This document shows, one piece after another, positions 38,800-47,866 of a DNA stretch of 64,000 bases (the first letter of the stretch is position 1; every line of letters begins with the position of its first letter). The DNA is from Rouxiella silvae (lineage in GTDB: Bacteria > Pseudomonadota > Gammaproteobacteria > Enterobacterales > Enterobacteriaceae): contig NZ_MRWD01000021.1 of the NCBI RefSeq assembly GCF_002093625.1, forward strand, positions 1 to 64,000. The letters are read 5' to 3'. A model generated the notes under the pieces. It saw nothing but the letters and a program-made list of their open reading frames with translations, did not search any database and was not told the DNA's origin. A program made the position numbers and the translations under genes.

Positions 38800-40713
38800 T
38801 TACATCACCAGACGACGAATATCTGACATTACGGTACCGATGTATGCAGCGAAACGTGCTCCAGCTGCACCGTCAATAACCCGGTGGTCGAAGGACAGAG
38901 ACAGCGGCAACATCAAACGCGGTTCAAACTCTTTGCCATTCCAGACCGGCTTCATAGACGATTTTGACACGCCCAGAATCGCCACATCCGGCGCATTCAC
39001 GATAGGCGTAAATGCCGTACCGCCGATGCCGCCCAGGCTAGAGATAGTGAAACAGCCGCCCTGCATATCGGAAGCAGTCAGTTTGCCATCACGTGCCTTC
39101 TTGGAGATAACGGTCAGTTCACGCGACAATTCAACAATACCTTTCTTGTTGACGTCACGGAATACCGGAACCACCAGGCCGTTTGGCGTATCAACCGCCA
39201 CACCGATGTTAATATATTTTTTCAGCGTCAGCGTCTGCGCATCGGCAGAAAGAGAGCTGTTAAAGCGTGGGAACTCTTCCAGCGCCTTGGCAACGGCTTT
39301 CATGATGAAGACCAGCGGCGTGATTTTCACGTCGAGTTTCTTCTTCTCGGCTTCAACGTTCTGCTGCTTACGGAACTCTTCAACTTCAGTGATATCGGCT
39401 TCGTCGAACTGCGTAACGTGCGGGATCATCACCCAGTTACGGCTCAGGTTGGCACCAGAAATTTTCTGGATACGGCCCAGTTCAACTTCTTCGATTTCAC
39501 CAAACTTGCTGAAGTCAACTTTCGGCCAAGGCAGCATACCCGGCAAACCACCGCCCGCCGCCGCAGCGGCAGCAGGTGCAGCTTCAGCACGTTTAACTGC
39601 ATCTTTTACGTAAGCCTGAACGTCTTCGCGCAGGATGCGGCCTTTACGACCGGTGCCTTTCACTTTAGACAGGTTAACGCCAAACTCGCGCGCGAGACGA
39701 CGGATAACAGGCGTAGCGTGAACGTAAGCATCGTTCTCAGAGAATTCGCCTTTGCTTTCAACAGCTGCCGGAGCCGCCGCTTTTTGTTCCTGTTTGGCAG
39801 GAGCCGCCGTTTCTTCTTTCTTGGCTGGAGCCGCAGCAGGTGCAGCGCCTTCTACTTCGAAGACGAAAATCAAAGAACCGGTGCTGACTTTATCGCCCGC
39901 AGCAATTTTGATTTCTTTAACGGTGCCAGCAAACGGCGCAGGCACTTCCATTGAAGCTTTATCGCCTTCAACGGTGATCAGAGACTGATCTTCTGCAACT
40001 TTATCGCCCACTTTAACCATGATCTCGGTGACTTCAACTTCGTCACCGCCGATGTCCGGTACGTTAACTTCTTTGCTGCCAGAAGCCGCAGGTGCAGCAG
40101 CAGGTTTCTCTTCTGCTTTGGTTTCTTCTTTGGCAGCAGGAGCCGCAGAGCCAGAGCCCGCCACTTCAAAGACCATAATCAGAGAACCGGTGCTGACTTT
40201 GTCGCCCGCAGCAATTTTGATCTCTTTAACCGTACCAGCAAACGGCGCCGGCACTTCCATTGAGGCTTTATCACCCTCAACGTTGATAATCGACTGATCG
40301 GCAGAAACCGTGTCGCCCACTTTTACCAGAATTTCGGTAACTTCAACTTCATCACCGCCGATGTCGGGTACGTTAACGTCTTTGTTTTCGCTTGAAGCCG
40401 CGGCGGCAGGTTTTTCTTCTGCTTTCACTTCTTCTTTAGCCGCCGGTTTTTCTTCCGCTTTAGCCGGTGCAGCAGCACCGTCAGCAGAATCAAACACGAA
40501 AATCAGTTTGCCGGTTTCGACGGTATCGCCCACAGCAACTTTAATTTCTTTAACTACGCCAGCCTGTGGAGAAGGGACTTCCATCGACGCCTTGTCACCT
40601 TCAACAACAATCAGAGACTGTTCGACGGAAACGGTATCGCCAACCTTCACCAGCACTTCGGTGACTTCTACTGCATCGGCACCAATGTCCGGTACATTAA
40701 TTTCAATAGCCAT
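38800..40713 (-). CDS. aceF: Pyruvate dehydrogenase E2 (dihydrolipoyl acetyltransferase)
   Basis: Core of the pyruvate dehydrogenase complex. In 637 residues it has three tandem lipoyl domains, each with the lipoyl-lysine motif GDKASMEVP (first about residue 40, the others about 100 apart), Ala/Pro/Lys-rich linkers, an E1/E3-binding domain ([15 protein letters not shown]) and the catalytic domain with the DHRVIDG motif. The lipoyl repeats are also similar at the DNA level. Follows aceE by 13 bases. Confidence 0.97.
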   Translation of the reverse strand: MAIEINVPDIGADAVEVTEVLVKVGDTVSVEQSLIVVEGDKASMEVPSPQAGVVKEIKVAVGDTVETGKLIFVFDSADGAAAPAKAEEKPAAKEEVKAEEKPAAAASSENKDVNVPDIGGDEVEVTEILVKVGDTVSADQSIINVEGDKASMEVPAPFAGTVKEIKIAAGDKVSTGSLIMVFEVAGSGSAAPAAKEETKAEEKPAAAPAASGSKEVNVPDIGGDEVEVTEIMVKVGDKVAEDQSLITVEGDKASMEVPAPFAGTVKEIKIAAGDKVSTGSLIFVFEVEGAAPAAAPAKKEETAAPAKQEQKAAAPAAVESKGEFSENDAYVHATPVIRRLAREFGVNLSKVKGTGRKGRILREDVQAYVKDAVKRAEAAPAAAAAAGGGLPGMLPWPKVDFSKFGEIEEVELGRIQKISGANLSRNWVMIPHVTQFDEADITEVEEFRKQQNVEAEKKKLDVKITPLVFIMKAVAKALEEFPRFNSSLSADAQTLTLKKYINIGVAVDTPNGLVVPVFRDVNKKGIVELSRELTVISKKARDGKLTASDMQGGCFTISSLGGIGGTAFTPIVNAPDVAILGVSKSSMKPVWNGKEFEPRLMLPLSLSFDHRVIDGAAGARFAAYIGTVMSDIRRLVM

Positions 40714-40726
40714 CTGTCTTTACCTC

Positions 40727-43390
40727 TTACGCCAGACGCGGGTTAACTTTGTCAGCATCGATGCCAAACTTGGTAATGGCTTCTGCCACAACCTTCACAT
40801 CGATCTCGCCACGTTTGGCCAATTCGCCCAGTGCAGCAACCACCACGTAAGATGCATCGATCTCGAAGTGGTGACGCAGGTTTTCGCGGCTGTCAGAACG
40901 GCCGTAACCGTCAGTGCCGAGAACGCGGAAATCGCTGGCAGGAACGAAGTTACGGATCTGCTCGGCGAACAGTTTCATGTAGTCAGTTGATGCAACAACC
41001 GGCGCATCATTCATGACCTGAGCCACGTAAGGAATGCGTGGTTCGTCAGCCGGATGCAGCATGTTCCAACGTTCGCAGTCCTGACCGTCGCGCGCCAACT
41101 CGGTGAACGAGGTTACGCTGTAAACGTCAGAACCCACGCCGTAATCTTTGGCCAGAATCTGAGCTGCATCACGCACGTGGCGCAGAATTGAACCCGAGCT
41201 CATCAGCTGCACTTTGCCTTTGCTGCCTTCAACAGTTTCCAGCTTGTAGATACCTTTACGAATGCCTTCTTCGGCACCTTCCGGCATGGCTGGCATGTGG
41301 TAGTTTTCGTTCAGCGTGGTGATGTAGTAATAAATGTTCTCCTGCGCGTCGCCGTACATACGCACCAGACCATCATGCATGATGACCGCCACTTCGTAGG
41401 CATACGCCGGATCATAAGAGATACAGTTAGGGATCGTCAGCGACTGAATATGGCTGTGGCCATCTTCGTGCTGCAAACCTTCACCGTTCAGCGTTGTACG
41501 ACCAGAAGTGCCGCCGACCAGGAAGCCGCGCGCCTGTTGGTCACCCGCTGCCCAGCACAGGTCACCGATACGCTGGAAACCGAACATTGAGTAGTAGATA
41601 TAGAACGGGATCATTGGCAAGTCGTTGGTGCTGTAAGACGTTGCCGCTGCCAACCATGAAGAGGCCGCACCCAGTTCGTTAATCCCTTCCTGCAGAATCT
41701 GACCTTTCTCGTCTTCTTTATAGTAAGCAACCTGCTCACGGTCCTGCGGGGTATATTGCTGGCCGTTCGGGCTGTAAATACCAATCTGACGGAACAGACC
41801 TTCCATACCAAAAGTACGCGCTTCATCGGCAATGATCGGGACTAAACGGTCTTTGATCGAATCGTTTTTCAGCATCACGTTCAATGCACGAACGAAGGCG
41901 ATAGTGGTAGAAATTTCTTTCTTCTGCTCTTCCAGCAGCTGAGAGAAGTCTTCCAGCTTCGGCATTTCCAGCTTCTGCGTGAATTTTGGCAGACGCGTTG
42001 GCAGATAACCTTTCAGCGCCTGGCGACGTTCATGCAGGTATTTGTACTCTGCGGAGTCTTTTTCCAGGGTGATGTAAGGCAGTTTTTCAATGTTTTCATC
42101 GCTGACTGGTACGCTGAAACGATCGCGGATGTAACGTACGCCATCCATGTTCATTTTCTTGACCTGGTGGGCAATGTTCTTGCCTTCAGCGGTTTCACCC
42201 ATGCCATAACCTTTGATGGTGTGGGCAAGGATTACTGTTGGCTGGCCTTTAGTGTTCTGCGCTTTGTTCAGTGCAGCAAAGACTTTCTTCGGATCGTGAC
42301 CCCCGCGGTTCAGGGCCCAGATCTGGTCGTCGGTCATGTCTTTAACCAACGCAGCCGTTTCAGGGTATCTGCCGAAGAAGTGCTCGCGAACGTATTTACC
42401 GTCGCGTGACTTGAAGGTCTGATAATCGCCGTCAACGGTTTCGTTCATCAGTTGGATGAGCTTGCCGCTGGTATCCTTACGCAGCAGTTCGTCCCAACGG
42501 TTGCCCCAAATCACCTTGATAACGTTCCAGCCGGCGCCTGCAAAGATGCCTTCCAGTTCGTTGATGATTTTACCATTACCGGTAACCGGGCCATCAAGGC
42601 GCTGCAGGTTACAGTTGATGATGAAGCACAGGTTGTCTAGCTTCTCGCGGGTAGCGATGGTGATCGCACCTTTAGATTCTGGCTCATCCATCTCACCGTC
42701 GCCCAGGAACGCATAAACGCGCTGGCTGGTGGTGTCTTTAAGACCACGGTGATCCAAATATTTCAGGAATTTGGCCTGATAAATTGCCCCAATTGGACCC
42801 AGACCCATTGATACGGTCGGGAACTGCCAGAATTCAGGCATCAGTTTCGGGTGCGGATAAGAAGAGAGACCTTTACCGTGAACTTCCTGACGGAAATTGT
42901 TCATCTGGTCTTCGGTCAAGCGGCCTTCAAGGAAAGCACGCGCGTACACGCCTGGAGAGATGTGGCCCTGGAAGTAAACCAGATCGCCGCCGTCCTGCTC
43001 GTTGCGTGCACGGAAAAAGTGGTTGAAGCACACTTCATAAATAGCGGCAGAAGACTGGAATGATGACATGTGGCCACCGAGATCCAGGTCTTTTTTGGAC
43101 GCACGCAGAACGGTCATGATCGCGTTCCAGCGGATTGCCGTACGAATATTGCGTTCCAGCTCCAGGTTACCCGGATATTCAGGTTCGTCTTCAACAGCGA
43201 TGGTATTGATATAGTTACGGCTTGCAGCACCAGCTGCAACGCTCACGCCGCCTTTACGTGCTTCACTCAGAACCTGATCGATCAGGAACTGTGCACGCTC
43301 AACACCTTCTTCACGGATGACCGATTCGATCGCTTGTAGCCAGTCGCGAGTTTCGATCGGATCCACGTCATTATTTACACGTTCTGACAT
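40727..43390 (-). CDS. aceE: Pyruvate dehydrogenase E1 component
   Basis: Decarboxylates pyruvate with thiamine diphosphate and acetylates the E2 lipoyl groups. Length 887, as in E. coli. The ThDP motif GDGEMDEPES...NCNLQ is visible around residues 230-265, as is the homodimeric E1 start MSERVNNDVDPIETRDWLQAIESV-type block. A long stem-loop lies in its leader (43435-43505). Transcribed in the pdhR-aceE-aceF direction, so read-through from the pdhR promoter is expected. Confidence 0.98.
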   Translation of the reverse strand: MSERVNNDVDPIETRDWLQAIESVIREEGVERAQFLIDQVLSEARKGGVSVAAGAASRNYINTIAVEDEPEYPGNLELERNIRTAIRWNAIMTVLRASKKDLDLGGHMSSFQSSAAIYEVCFNHFFRARNEQDGGDLVYFQGHISPGVYARAFLEGRLTEDQMNNFRQEVHGKGLSSYPHPKLMPEFWQFPTVSMGLGPIGAIYQAKFLKYLDHRGLKDTTSQRVYAFLGDGEMDEPESKGAITIATREKLDNLCFIINCNLQRLDGPVTGNGKIINELEGIFAGAGWNVIKVIWGNRWDELLRKDTSGKLIQLMNETVDGDYQTFKSRDGKYVREHFFGRYPETAALVKDMTDDQIWALNRGGHDPKKVFAALNKAQNTKGQPTVILAHTIKGYGMGETAEGKNIAHQVKKMNMDGVRYIRDRFSVPVSDENIEKLPYITLEKDSAEYKYLHERRQALKGYLPTRLPKFTQKLEMPKLEDFSQLLEEQKKEISTTIAFVRALNVMLKNDSIKDRLVPIIADEARTFGMEGLFRQIGIYSPNGQQYTPQDREQVAYYKEDEKGQILQEGINELGAASSWLAAATSYSTNDLPMIPFYIYYSMFGFQRIGDLCWAAGDQQARGFLVGGTSGRTTLNGEGLQHEDGHSHIQSLTIPNCISYDPAYAYEVAVIMHDGLVRMYGDAQENIYYYITTLNENYHMPAMPEGAEEGIRKGIYKLETVEGSKGKVQLMSSGSILRHVRDAAQILAKDYGVGSDVYSVTSFTELARDGQDCERWNMLHPADEPRIPYVAQVMNDAPVVASTDYMKLFAEQIRNFVPASDFRVLGTDGYGRSDSRENLRHHFEIDASYVVVAALGELAKRGEIDVKVVAEAITKFGIDADKVNPRLA

Positions 43391-43434
43391 GGTGCTTTTC
43401 CTTATCTGTCTCTAATACGTTGGTTTATCTGGAG

Positions 43435-43505
43435 CCTGTCTTCCTGCGCTCTCAACGTTTCTGCGCTCTTACCACAGCTTCGTAGGTAAAACGCACGAAG
43501 ACAGG
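43435..43505 (-). promoter_or_regulatory. Long-range inverted repeat in pdhR-aceE gap
   Basis: CCTGTCTTC (43435-43443) and GAAGACAGG (43497-43505) are exact complements, extended by TGCG/CGCA after a C-C mismatch. The resulting 13-bp stem would close a loop of about 40 bases about 45 bases ahead of aceE. Role unknown: leader structure, processing site or internal terminator. Confidence 0.5.
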
Positions 43506-43615
43506 CCCGTCAGTGTAGTTTCTGCTCCCACGGGAGAGCATAAAAGCTTCCAAAATTATTCTCAGAGCCCAAACGACGGGCTATAGGTATGCGGACAGCC
43601 AGATTTACCCAGAGT

Positions 43616-44386
43616 TTAATTTTCTTCGTTACGTTGCTGGAGTCGACGTAGTGAACGATCACGACGACTGTGCTCCCTGCTCAAATCCAGCAAAACTTCC
43701 TCGATAAACGCCAGGTGACGGTGCGATGCTTCGCGGGCCTTTTCTGGCTCACGTGCGACAATCGCTGCAAATATCCCGGCGCGGTGGTTGCTCACCATCG
43801 CCAACATTTCACGGCGCGAGTAAAGCAATTCAAAATTCTGTCGAACGTTTTTTTCAAGCATCGGCCCCATACAGCGGAGCAGATGCAGCAACACCACATT
43901 ATGCGTCGCTTCTGTTACAGCTACCTGATACTGCATGACTGCATCGGCTTCAGCGTCGAGATCGCCACTGTCCTGCGCCGATTGAATCACGAGATGACAA
44001 TCGCGAATACGCTGTAAGTCTTCTTCCGTTCCGCGAAGCGCTGCATAATAAGCGGCTATACCTTCGAGGGCGTGACGGGTTTCAAGGAGATCGAACTGCG
44101 ATTCAGGATGATCGGAAAGTAATTCTGCAAGGGGGTCGCTAATGCTTTGCCATAAGTTGCTTTGAACGAATGTGCCACCACCCTGGCGACGTAACAGCAG
44201 GCCTTTACCTTCAAGGCGCTGAATAGCTTCTCTTAGCGAAGGCCGAGAAACATCAAACTGCTTTGCCAGTTCGCGCTCGGGCAAAAGCTTTTCGCCAGGG
44301 CGCAGAGTGCCTTCAAGGATCAGAGACTCAAGCTGCTTCTCGATCGCGTCAGATAACTTCGGCTGTCTAATTTTACTGTAGGCCAT
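43616..44386 (-). CDS. pdhR: Pyruvate dehydrogenase complex repressor PdhR
   Basis: GntR/FadR-type repressor that leaves DNA when pyruvate binds. The 256-residue protein (E. coli 254) has an N-terminal winged helix ([17 protein letters not shown]...GGGTFV) and a C-terminal all-helical FCD ligand domain. Heads the pdhR-aceE-aceF operon, as in E. coli, and has a perfect PdhR box 45 bases upstream of its start. Confidence 0.96.
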   Translation of the reverse strand: MAYSKIRQPKLSDAIEKQLESLILEGTLRPGEKLLPERELAKQFDVSRPSLREAIQRLEGKGLLLRRQGGGTFVQSNLWQSISDPLAELLSDHPESQFDLLETRHALEGIAAYYAALRGTEEDLQRIRDCHLVIQSAQDSGDLDAEADAVMQYQVAVTEATHNVVLLHLLRCMGPMLEKNVRQNFELLYSRREMLAMVSNHRAGIFAAIVAREPEKAREASHRHLAFIEEVLLDLSREHSRRDRSLRRLQQRNEEN

Positions 44387-44431
44387 AGGAACGTTTATCT
44401 GCCTTATAGGTCACGTGACTAGCTCGGAGTC

Positions 44432-44448
44432 AATTGGTAATACCAATT
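44432..44448 (-). promoter_or_regulatory. PdhR operator
   Basis: AATTGGTAATACCAATT is a perfect palindrome matching the PdhR consensus ATTGGTNNNACCAAT. It lies 46-62 bases upstream of the pdhR start, so PdhR would repress its own operon until pyruvate accumulates, as shown in E. coli. Confidence 0.93.
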
Positions 44449-44715
44449 CAAAAAACGTGGCCGTAAAGTAACAAAGTATTCACGCGAAGTCCATATCGAG
44501 CCCCTCTTAAAACCGCCCATCTCGCACAATTTAACAAATATTTAGCATTTCTTTTTATAACGTGCCCTGGATCACATTTCACCGCTTTCAGACAACTTTT
44601 CAATCGGTTTGCTCATTTCTTAAGCGCTAATACAATAAAGCAGGTGCAAACTTTTTCGCTTAACACTATTCTTGGCCGAACGGTAGTTAATGCTGCTTTT
44701 TCGTTGCATTGCAGC

Positions 44716-44733
44716 CGTAAATAATTAGATACA
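44716..44733 (+). promoter_or_regulatory. TyrR box 1 upstream of aroP
   Basis: CGTAAA-TAATTA-GATACA fits the TyrR pattern TGTAAA-N6-TTTACA at 9 of 12 defined positions, with the invariant G and C 14 bases apart. Paired with a second box 23 bases downstream. Confidence 0.65.
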
Positions 44734-44738
44734 AAATG

Positions 44739-44756
44739 TGTACTCTTCGGCTTACA
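44739..44756 (+). promoter_or_regulatory. TyrR box 2 upstream of aroP
   Basis: TGTACT-CTTCGG-CTTACA fits TGTAAA-N6-TTTACA at 9 of 12 positions, with G-N14-C kept. It ends 55 bases before the aroP ATG. Two boxes 23 bases apart, on one face of the helix, suit cooperative repression by TyrR with aromatic amino acids, as in E. coli aroP. Confidence 0.7.
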
Positions 44757-44811
44757 GCCAACGTTTTAAGCAGATTTGTAGCTTTTTTCCCTAACGACAG
44801 AGGATCGGGAA

Positions 44812-46188
44812 ATGGATGATAAGCAGCACGGCGAGGAGCTAAAACGCGGACTAAAAAACCGCCATATACAGCTCATTGCATTAGGTGGAGCAATCGGTAC
44901 TGGGCTTTTTCTGGGAATAGCGCAGACCATCAAAATGGCAGGGCCTTCCGTTCTGCTTGGCTATGCCATTGGCGGCGTGATTGCATTTTTGATCATGCGT
45001 CAACTGGGTGAAATGGTTGTTGAAGAGCCCGTTGCTGGTTCTTTTAGCCACTTCGCCTACAAATATTGGGGTAATTTCGCCGGTTTCGCCTCCGGTTGGA
45101 ACTACTGGGTATTGTACGTATTGGTCGCGATGGCAGAACTTACTGCCGTGGGTATTTACGTGCAGTATTGGTGGCCGGAGATCCCAACCTGGGTTTCCGC
45201 ACTGGTATTCTTTGTGTTGATTAACGCCATTAACCTGACCAACGTAAAAGTTTACGGCGAGATGGAATTCTGGTTCTCGATCATTAAAGTCGTGGCGATC
45301 GTTGGCATGATTGTCTTTGGCGCATGGCTACTTGCCAGCGGCCACGGCGGTCCTGAGGCTACGGTGACCAACCTTTGGGCGCAGGGCGGATTCTTCCCGC
45401 ACGGCATCAGCGGACTGGTGATGGCGATGGCGGTTATCATGTTCTCCTTTGGCGGACTTGAACTGGTGGGCATTACCGCTGCCGAAGCCGCTAACCCGGA
45501 AACGAGCATTCCAAAAGCCACCAATCAAGTCATCTACCGTATTTTAATTTTCTATATCGGCTCGCTTGCCATTCTGCTGTCACTGTATCCGTGGACCAAG
45601 GTCGTTGAAGGCGGCAGCCCGTTTGTGCTGATTTTCCACGCACTTGACAGCAATCTGGTTGCAACCCTACTCAACGTCGTGGTGCTCACGGCGGCCCTGT
45701 CTGTTTACAACAGTTGCGTATACAGCAACAGCCGCATGCTGTTTGGCCTGGCTAAACAGGGTAATGGCCCGAAAGCGCTGCTCAAGGTTGACCGTCGCGG
45801 CGTGCCTTATGTGGCTATCGGTATTTCAGCACTGGCAACGGCGCTGTGTGTACTTATCAACTACCTGATGCCGGGCAAAGCCTTTGGCCTGCTGATGGCG
45901 TTGGTCGTTTCTGCACTGGTCATCAACTGGGCGATGATTAGCCTCGCACACCTGAAGTTCCGTCAGGCAAAAAACCGCGAAGGCGTCACCCCGAAATTTA
46001 AAGCGCTACTTTACCCTTTTGGCAACTACCTCTGCCTGGTGTTCCTGGCGGCTATTCTGGTGATTATGTATATAACGCCGGATATTCAGATTTCAGTCAT
46101 TCTAATCCCGGTCTGGCTGATTGTTCTTGCCGTCAGCTACAAGCTGAAAGGTAAAAATACTCCAGTCACGCATACATCACTCAAATAG
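44812..46188 (+). CDS. aroP: Aromatic amino acid permease AroP
   Basis: Inner-membrane proton symporter for Phe, Tyr and Trp. The 458-residue protein (E. coli 457) has about 12 hydrophobic segments and the APC family start LKRGLKNRHIQLIALGGAIGTGLFLG, with GEMEFWF and SFGGLELVGITAAEA. ATG 44812 follows GAGGATCGG. Divergent from pdhR as in E. coli, with two TyrR boxes upstream. A close paralogue such as PheP cannot be fully excluded, but position favours AroP. Confidence 0.95.
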   Translation: MDDKQHGEELKRGLKNRHIQLIALGGAIGTGLFLGIAQTIKMAGPSVLLGYAIGGVIAFLIMRQLGEMVVEEPVAGSFSHFAYKYWGNFAGFASGWNYWVLYVLVAMAELTAVGIYVQYWWPEIPTWVSALVFFVLINAINLTNVKVYGEMEFWFSIIKVVAIVGMIVFGAWLLASGHGGPEATVTNLWAQGGFFPHGISGLVMAMAVIMFSFGGLELVGITAAEAANPETSIPKATNQVIYRILIFYIGSLAILLSLYPWTKVVEGGSPFVLIFHALDSNLVATLLNVVVLTAALSVYNSCVYSNSRMLFGLAKQGNGPKALLKVDRRGVPYVAIGISALATALCVLINYLMPGKAFGLLMALVVSALVINWAMISLAHLKFRQAKNREGVTPKFKALLYPFGNYLCLVFLAAILVIMYITPDIQISVILIPVWLIVLAVSYKLKGKNTPVTHTSLK

Positions 46189-46228
46189 AGTCGTTACGCA
46201 GCGCTTAGCGACTGTGCTTGCTCTTCAA

Positions 46229-46257
46229 AACCCGACCACACGGTCGGGTTTTTTTAT
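46229..46257 (+). terminator. Terminator of aroP
   Basis: AACCCGACC (46229-46237) pairs with GGTCGGGTT (46242-46250) and is followed by a seven-T run. About 40 bases past the aroP stop. Confidence 0.93.
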
Positions 46258-46280
46258 GGCGTTTGGTGCTCGAGGTTAAA

Positions 46281-46296
46281 TGTAATCTGGCTCACA
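46281..46296 (+). promoter_or_regulatory. CRP-like site upstream of sugar operon
   Basis: TGTAA-TCTGGC-TCACA matches the CRP consensus TGTGA-N6-TCACA at nine of ten positions. It lies about 119 bases before the transporter ATG, a fitting place for catabolite control of a sugar operon. The transcription start is not known, so the class of activation cannot be told. Confidence 0.65.
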
Positions 46297-46414
46297 CTTT
46301 CCTTTTCGTAACCAATTTGTCCATCTCTACGCTTCTTATCTCCTGACTCATTCCTATAACTCGCATCAATACTTCAAACACTTAGTTATCCGTCCCCCGT
46401 TTTGGAGAGAGTCC

Positions 46415-47866
46415 ATGAGACAAGGCGCACTGTCTTTTAAAGAAAAAGTTGCATACGGCATGGGAGATGCGGGCTGCAATATGATTTGGGGCACCATTAC
46501 CCTATTTCTGAGCTATTTTTATACCGACGTTTTCGGGCTGGCACCGGCGCTGGTTGGCGTCATGTTGCTGTCGATTCGAGTTATTGATGCCGTAAGCGAC
46601 CCGATTATGGGTGCCATCGCCGACCGCACGCAGACGCGCTGGGGCCGCTTCCGTCCTTACCTGCTGTGGGTTTCAGTGCCTTTCGCCCTGTTCAGCATTT
46701 TGATGTTCTCCACCCCCGACTGGAGCTATTCAAACAAAGTTATTTATGCCTTTACGACCTATTTCCTGATGTCGCTAACCTATACCGCCATCAATATTCC
46801 CTACTGCTCGCTGGGCGGTGTGATCACCGCTGATCCAAAAGAACGCGTCTCCTGCCAGTCTTACCGCTTCTTTATGGTGGGTATCGCCACCCTAATCCTC
46901 TCCTCCTCGCTGCTGCCAATGGCACAGTGGTTTGGCGGCGCGGATAAGGCAAAGGGATACCAAATGTCGATTGCCGTGATGGCGTTCATTGCGCTGGCAA
47001 TGTTTTTGTTCTGCTTTAGTTCTGTTAAAGAACGAATTCAGCCCGCCGTCACCCTCAAGCGCGATCTTAAGAGCGATTTGAAAGACGTGTGGAAGAATGA
47101 CCAGTGGGTACGCATCTTGCTGCTGACCTTTTGCAACGTTTGTCCGGGCTTTATTCGTATGGCGGCGACGATGTATTACGTCACGTGGGTGATGGAAAAG
47201 TCGACCTCGTTCGCCAGCCTCTTTATCAGCCTCGGGGTAATTGGCATGATGATCGGCAGCGCATTGGCCAAACCGCTCACCGACCGATTCTGCAAACTGA
47301 AAGTCTTTTTCTGGACCAATATTATTCTCACCCTGTTCTCCTGCGGATTCTACTTCCTTGACCCACATATAACCCCGCTGATTCTGGCAGCCTACTTCCT
47401 GCTCAATATTCTCCACCAACTGCCGTCACCTTTGCACTGGTCGCTGATGGCCGACGTCGATGATTACGGTGAATGGAAGACGGGAAAACGCAGTACCGGC
47501 ATCAGTTTCTCAGGCAATTTGTTCTTTCTCAAATGCGGGCTGGCGGTGGCGGGGGCAATGGTGGGCTTTCTGCTGTCGTTTTATGGTTATCAGGCGGGTG
47601 CCACATCACAGACTGAACACGCACTTAACGGTATCGTGCTGCTGTTCACCGTAATACCGGGAGTGGGATATTTAATCACCGCCGGCGTGGTCAAGCTGTT
47701 GAAAGTTGACCGCGAATTAATGAAAACCATCCAAGCGGACCTAGAAATCCGCCGCCGTAACTATGTTGATTCTACTAAGAACAACGACCTTAACGCCTAC
47801 TCCGAAGCTACACGGGGTGAAGTCGATTTACCGGTCTTTGCTAGCAAGGAACCCAAGCATGAGTAA
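46415..47866 (+). CDS. GPH-family glycoside:cation symporter
   Basis: A 483-residue membrane protein with about 12 hydrophobic segments of the glycoside-pentoside-hexuronide (GPH) symporter family (MelB/XynP/YicJ group). Family blocks are YGMGDAGCNMIWG at the start, RVIDAVSDPIMGAIADRTQTRWGRFRPYLLW, and SLMADVDDYGEWKTGKRSTGISFS. ATG 46415 has GGAGAGAG upstream. The next gene encodes a GH43 hydrolase and overlaps its end by 8 bases, so the likely cargo is a xyloside, xylo-oligosaccharide or arabino-oligosaccharide, as with the E. coli YagG-YagH pair. The substrate is inferred from this pairing. Confidence 0.88.
   Translation: MRQGALSFKEKVAYGMGDAGCNMIWGTITLFLSYFYTDVFGLAPALVGVMLLSIRVIDAVSDPIMGAIADRTQTRWGRFRPYLLWVSVPFALFSILMFSTPDWSYSNKVIYAFTTYFLMSLTYTAINIPYCSLGGVITADPKERVSCQSYRFFMVGIATLILSSSLLPMAQWFGGADKAKGYQMSIAVMAFIALAMFLFCFSSVKERIQPAVTLKRDLKSDLKDVWKNDQWVRILLLTFCNVCPGFIRMAATMYYVTWVMEKSTSFASLFISLGVIGMMIGSALAKPLTDRFCKLKVFFWTNIILTLFSCGFYFLDPHITPLILAAYFLLNILHQLPSPLHWSLMADVDDYGEWKTGKRSTGISFSGNLFFLKCGLAVAGAMVGFLLSFYGYQAGATSQTEHALNGIVLLFTVIPGVGYLITAGVVKLLKVDRELMKTIQADLEIRRRNYVDSTKNNDLNAYSEATRGEVDLPVFASKEPKHE

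Noticed and set aside
38800-43390. Many long frames antisense to aceF and aceE
   Set aside because: They arise from codon bias and the lipoyl repeats, show no family resemblance and have no ribosome sites.
44561-44576. CRP-like site upstream of pdhR (CGTGC-CCTGGA-TCACA)
   Set aside because: One half site is perfect but the other has two mismatches. E. coli pdhR is CRP-responsive, so it may be real, but the match alone is weak.
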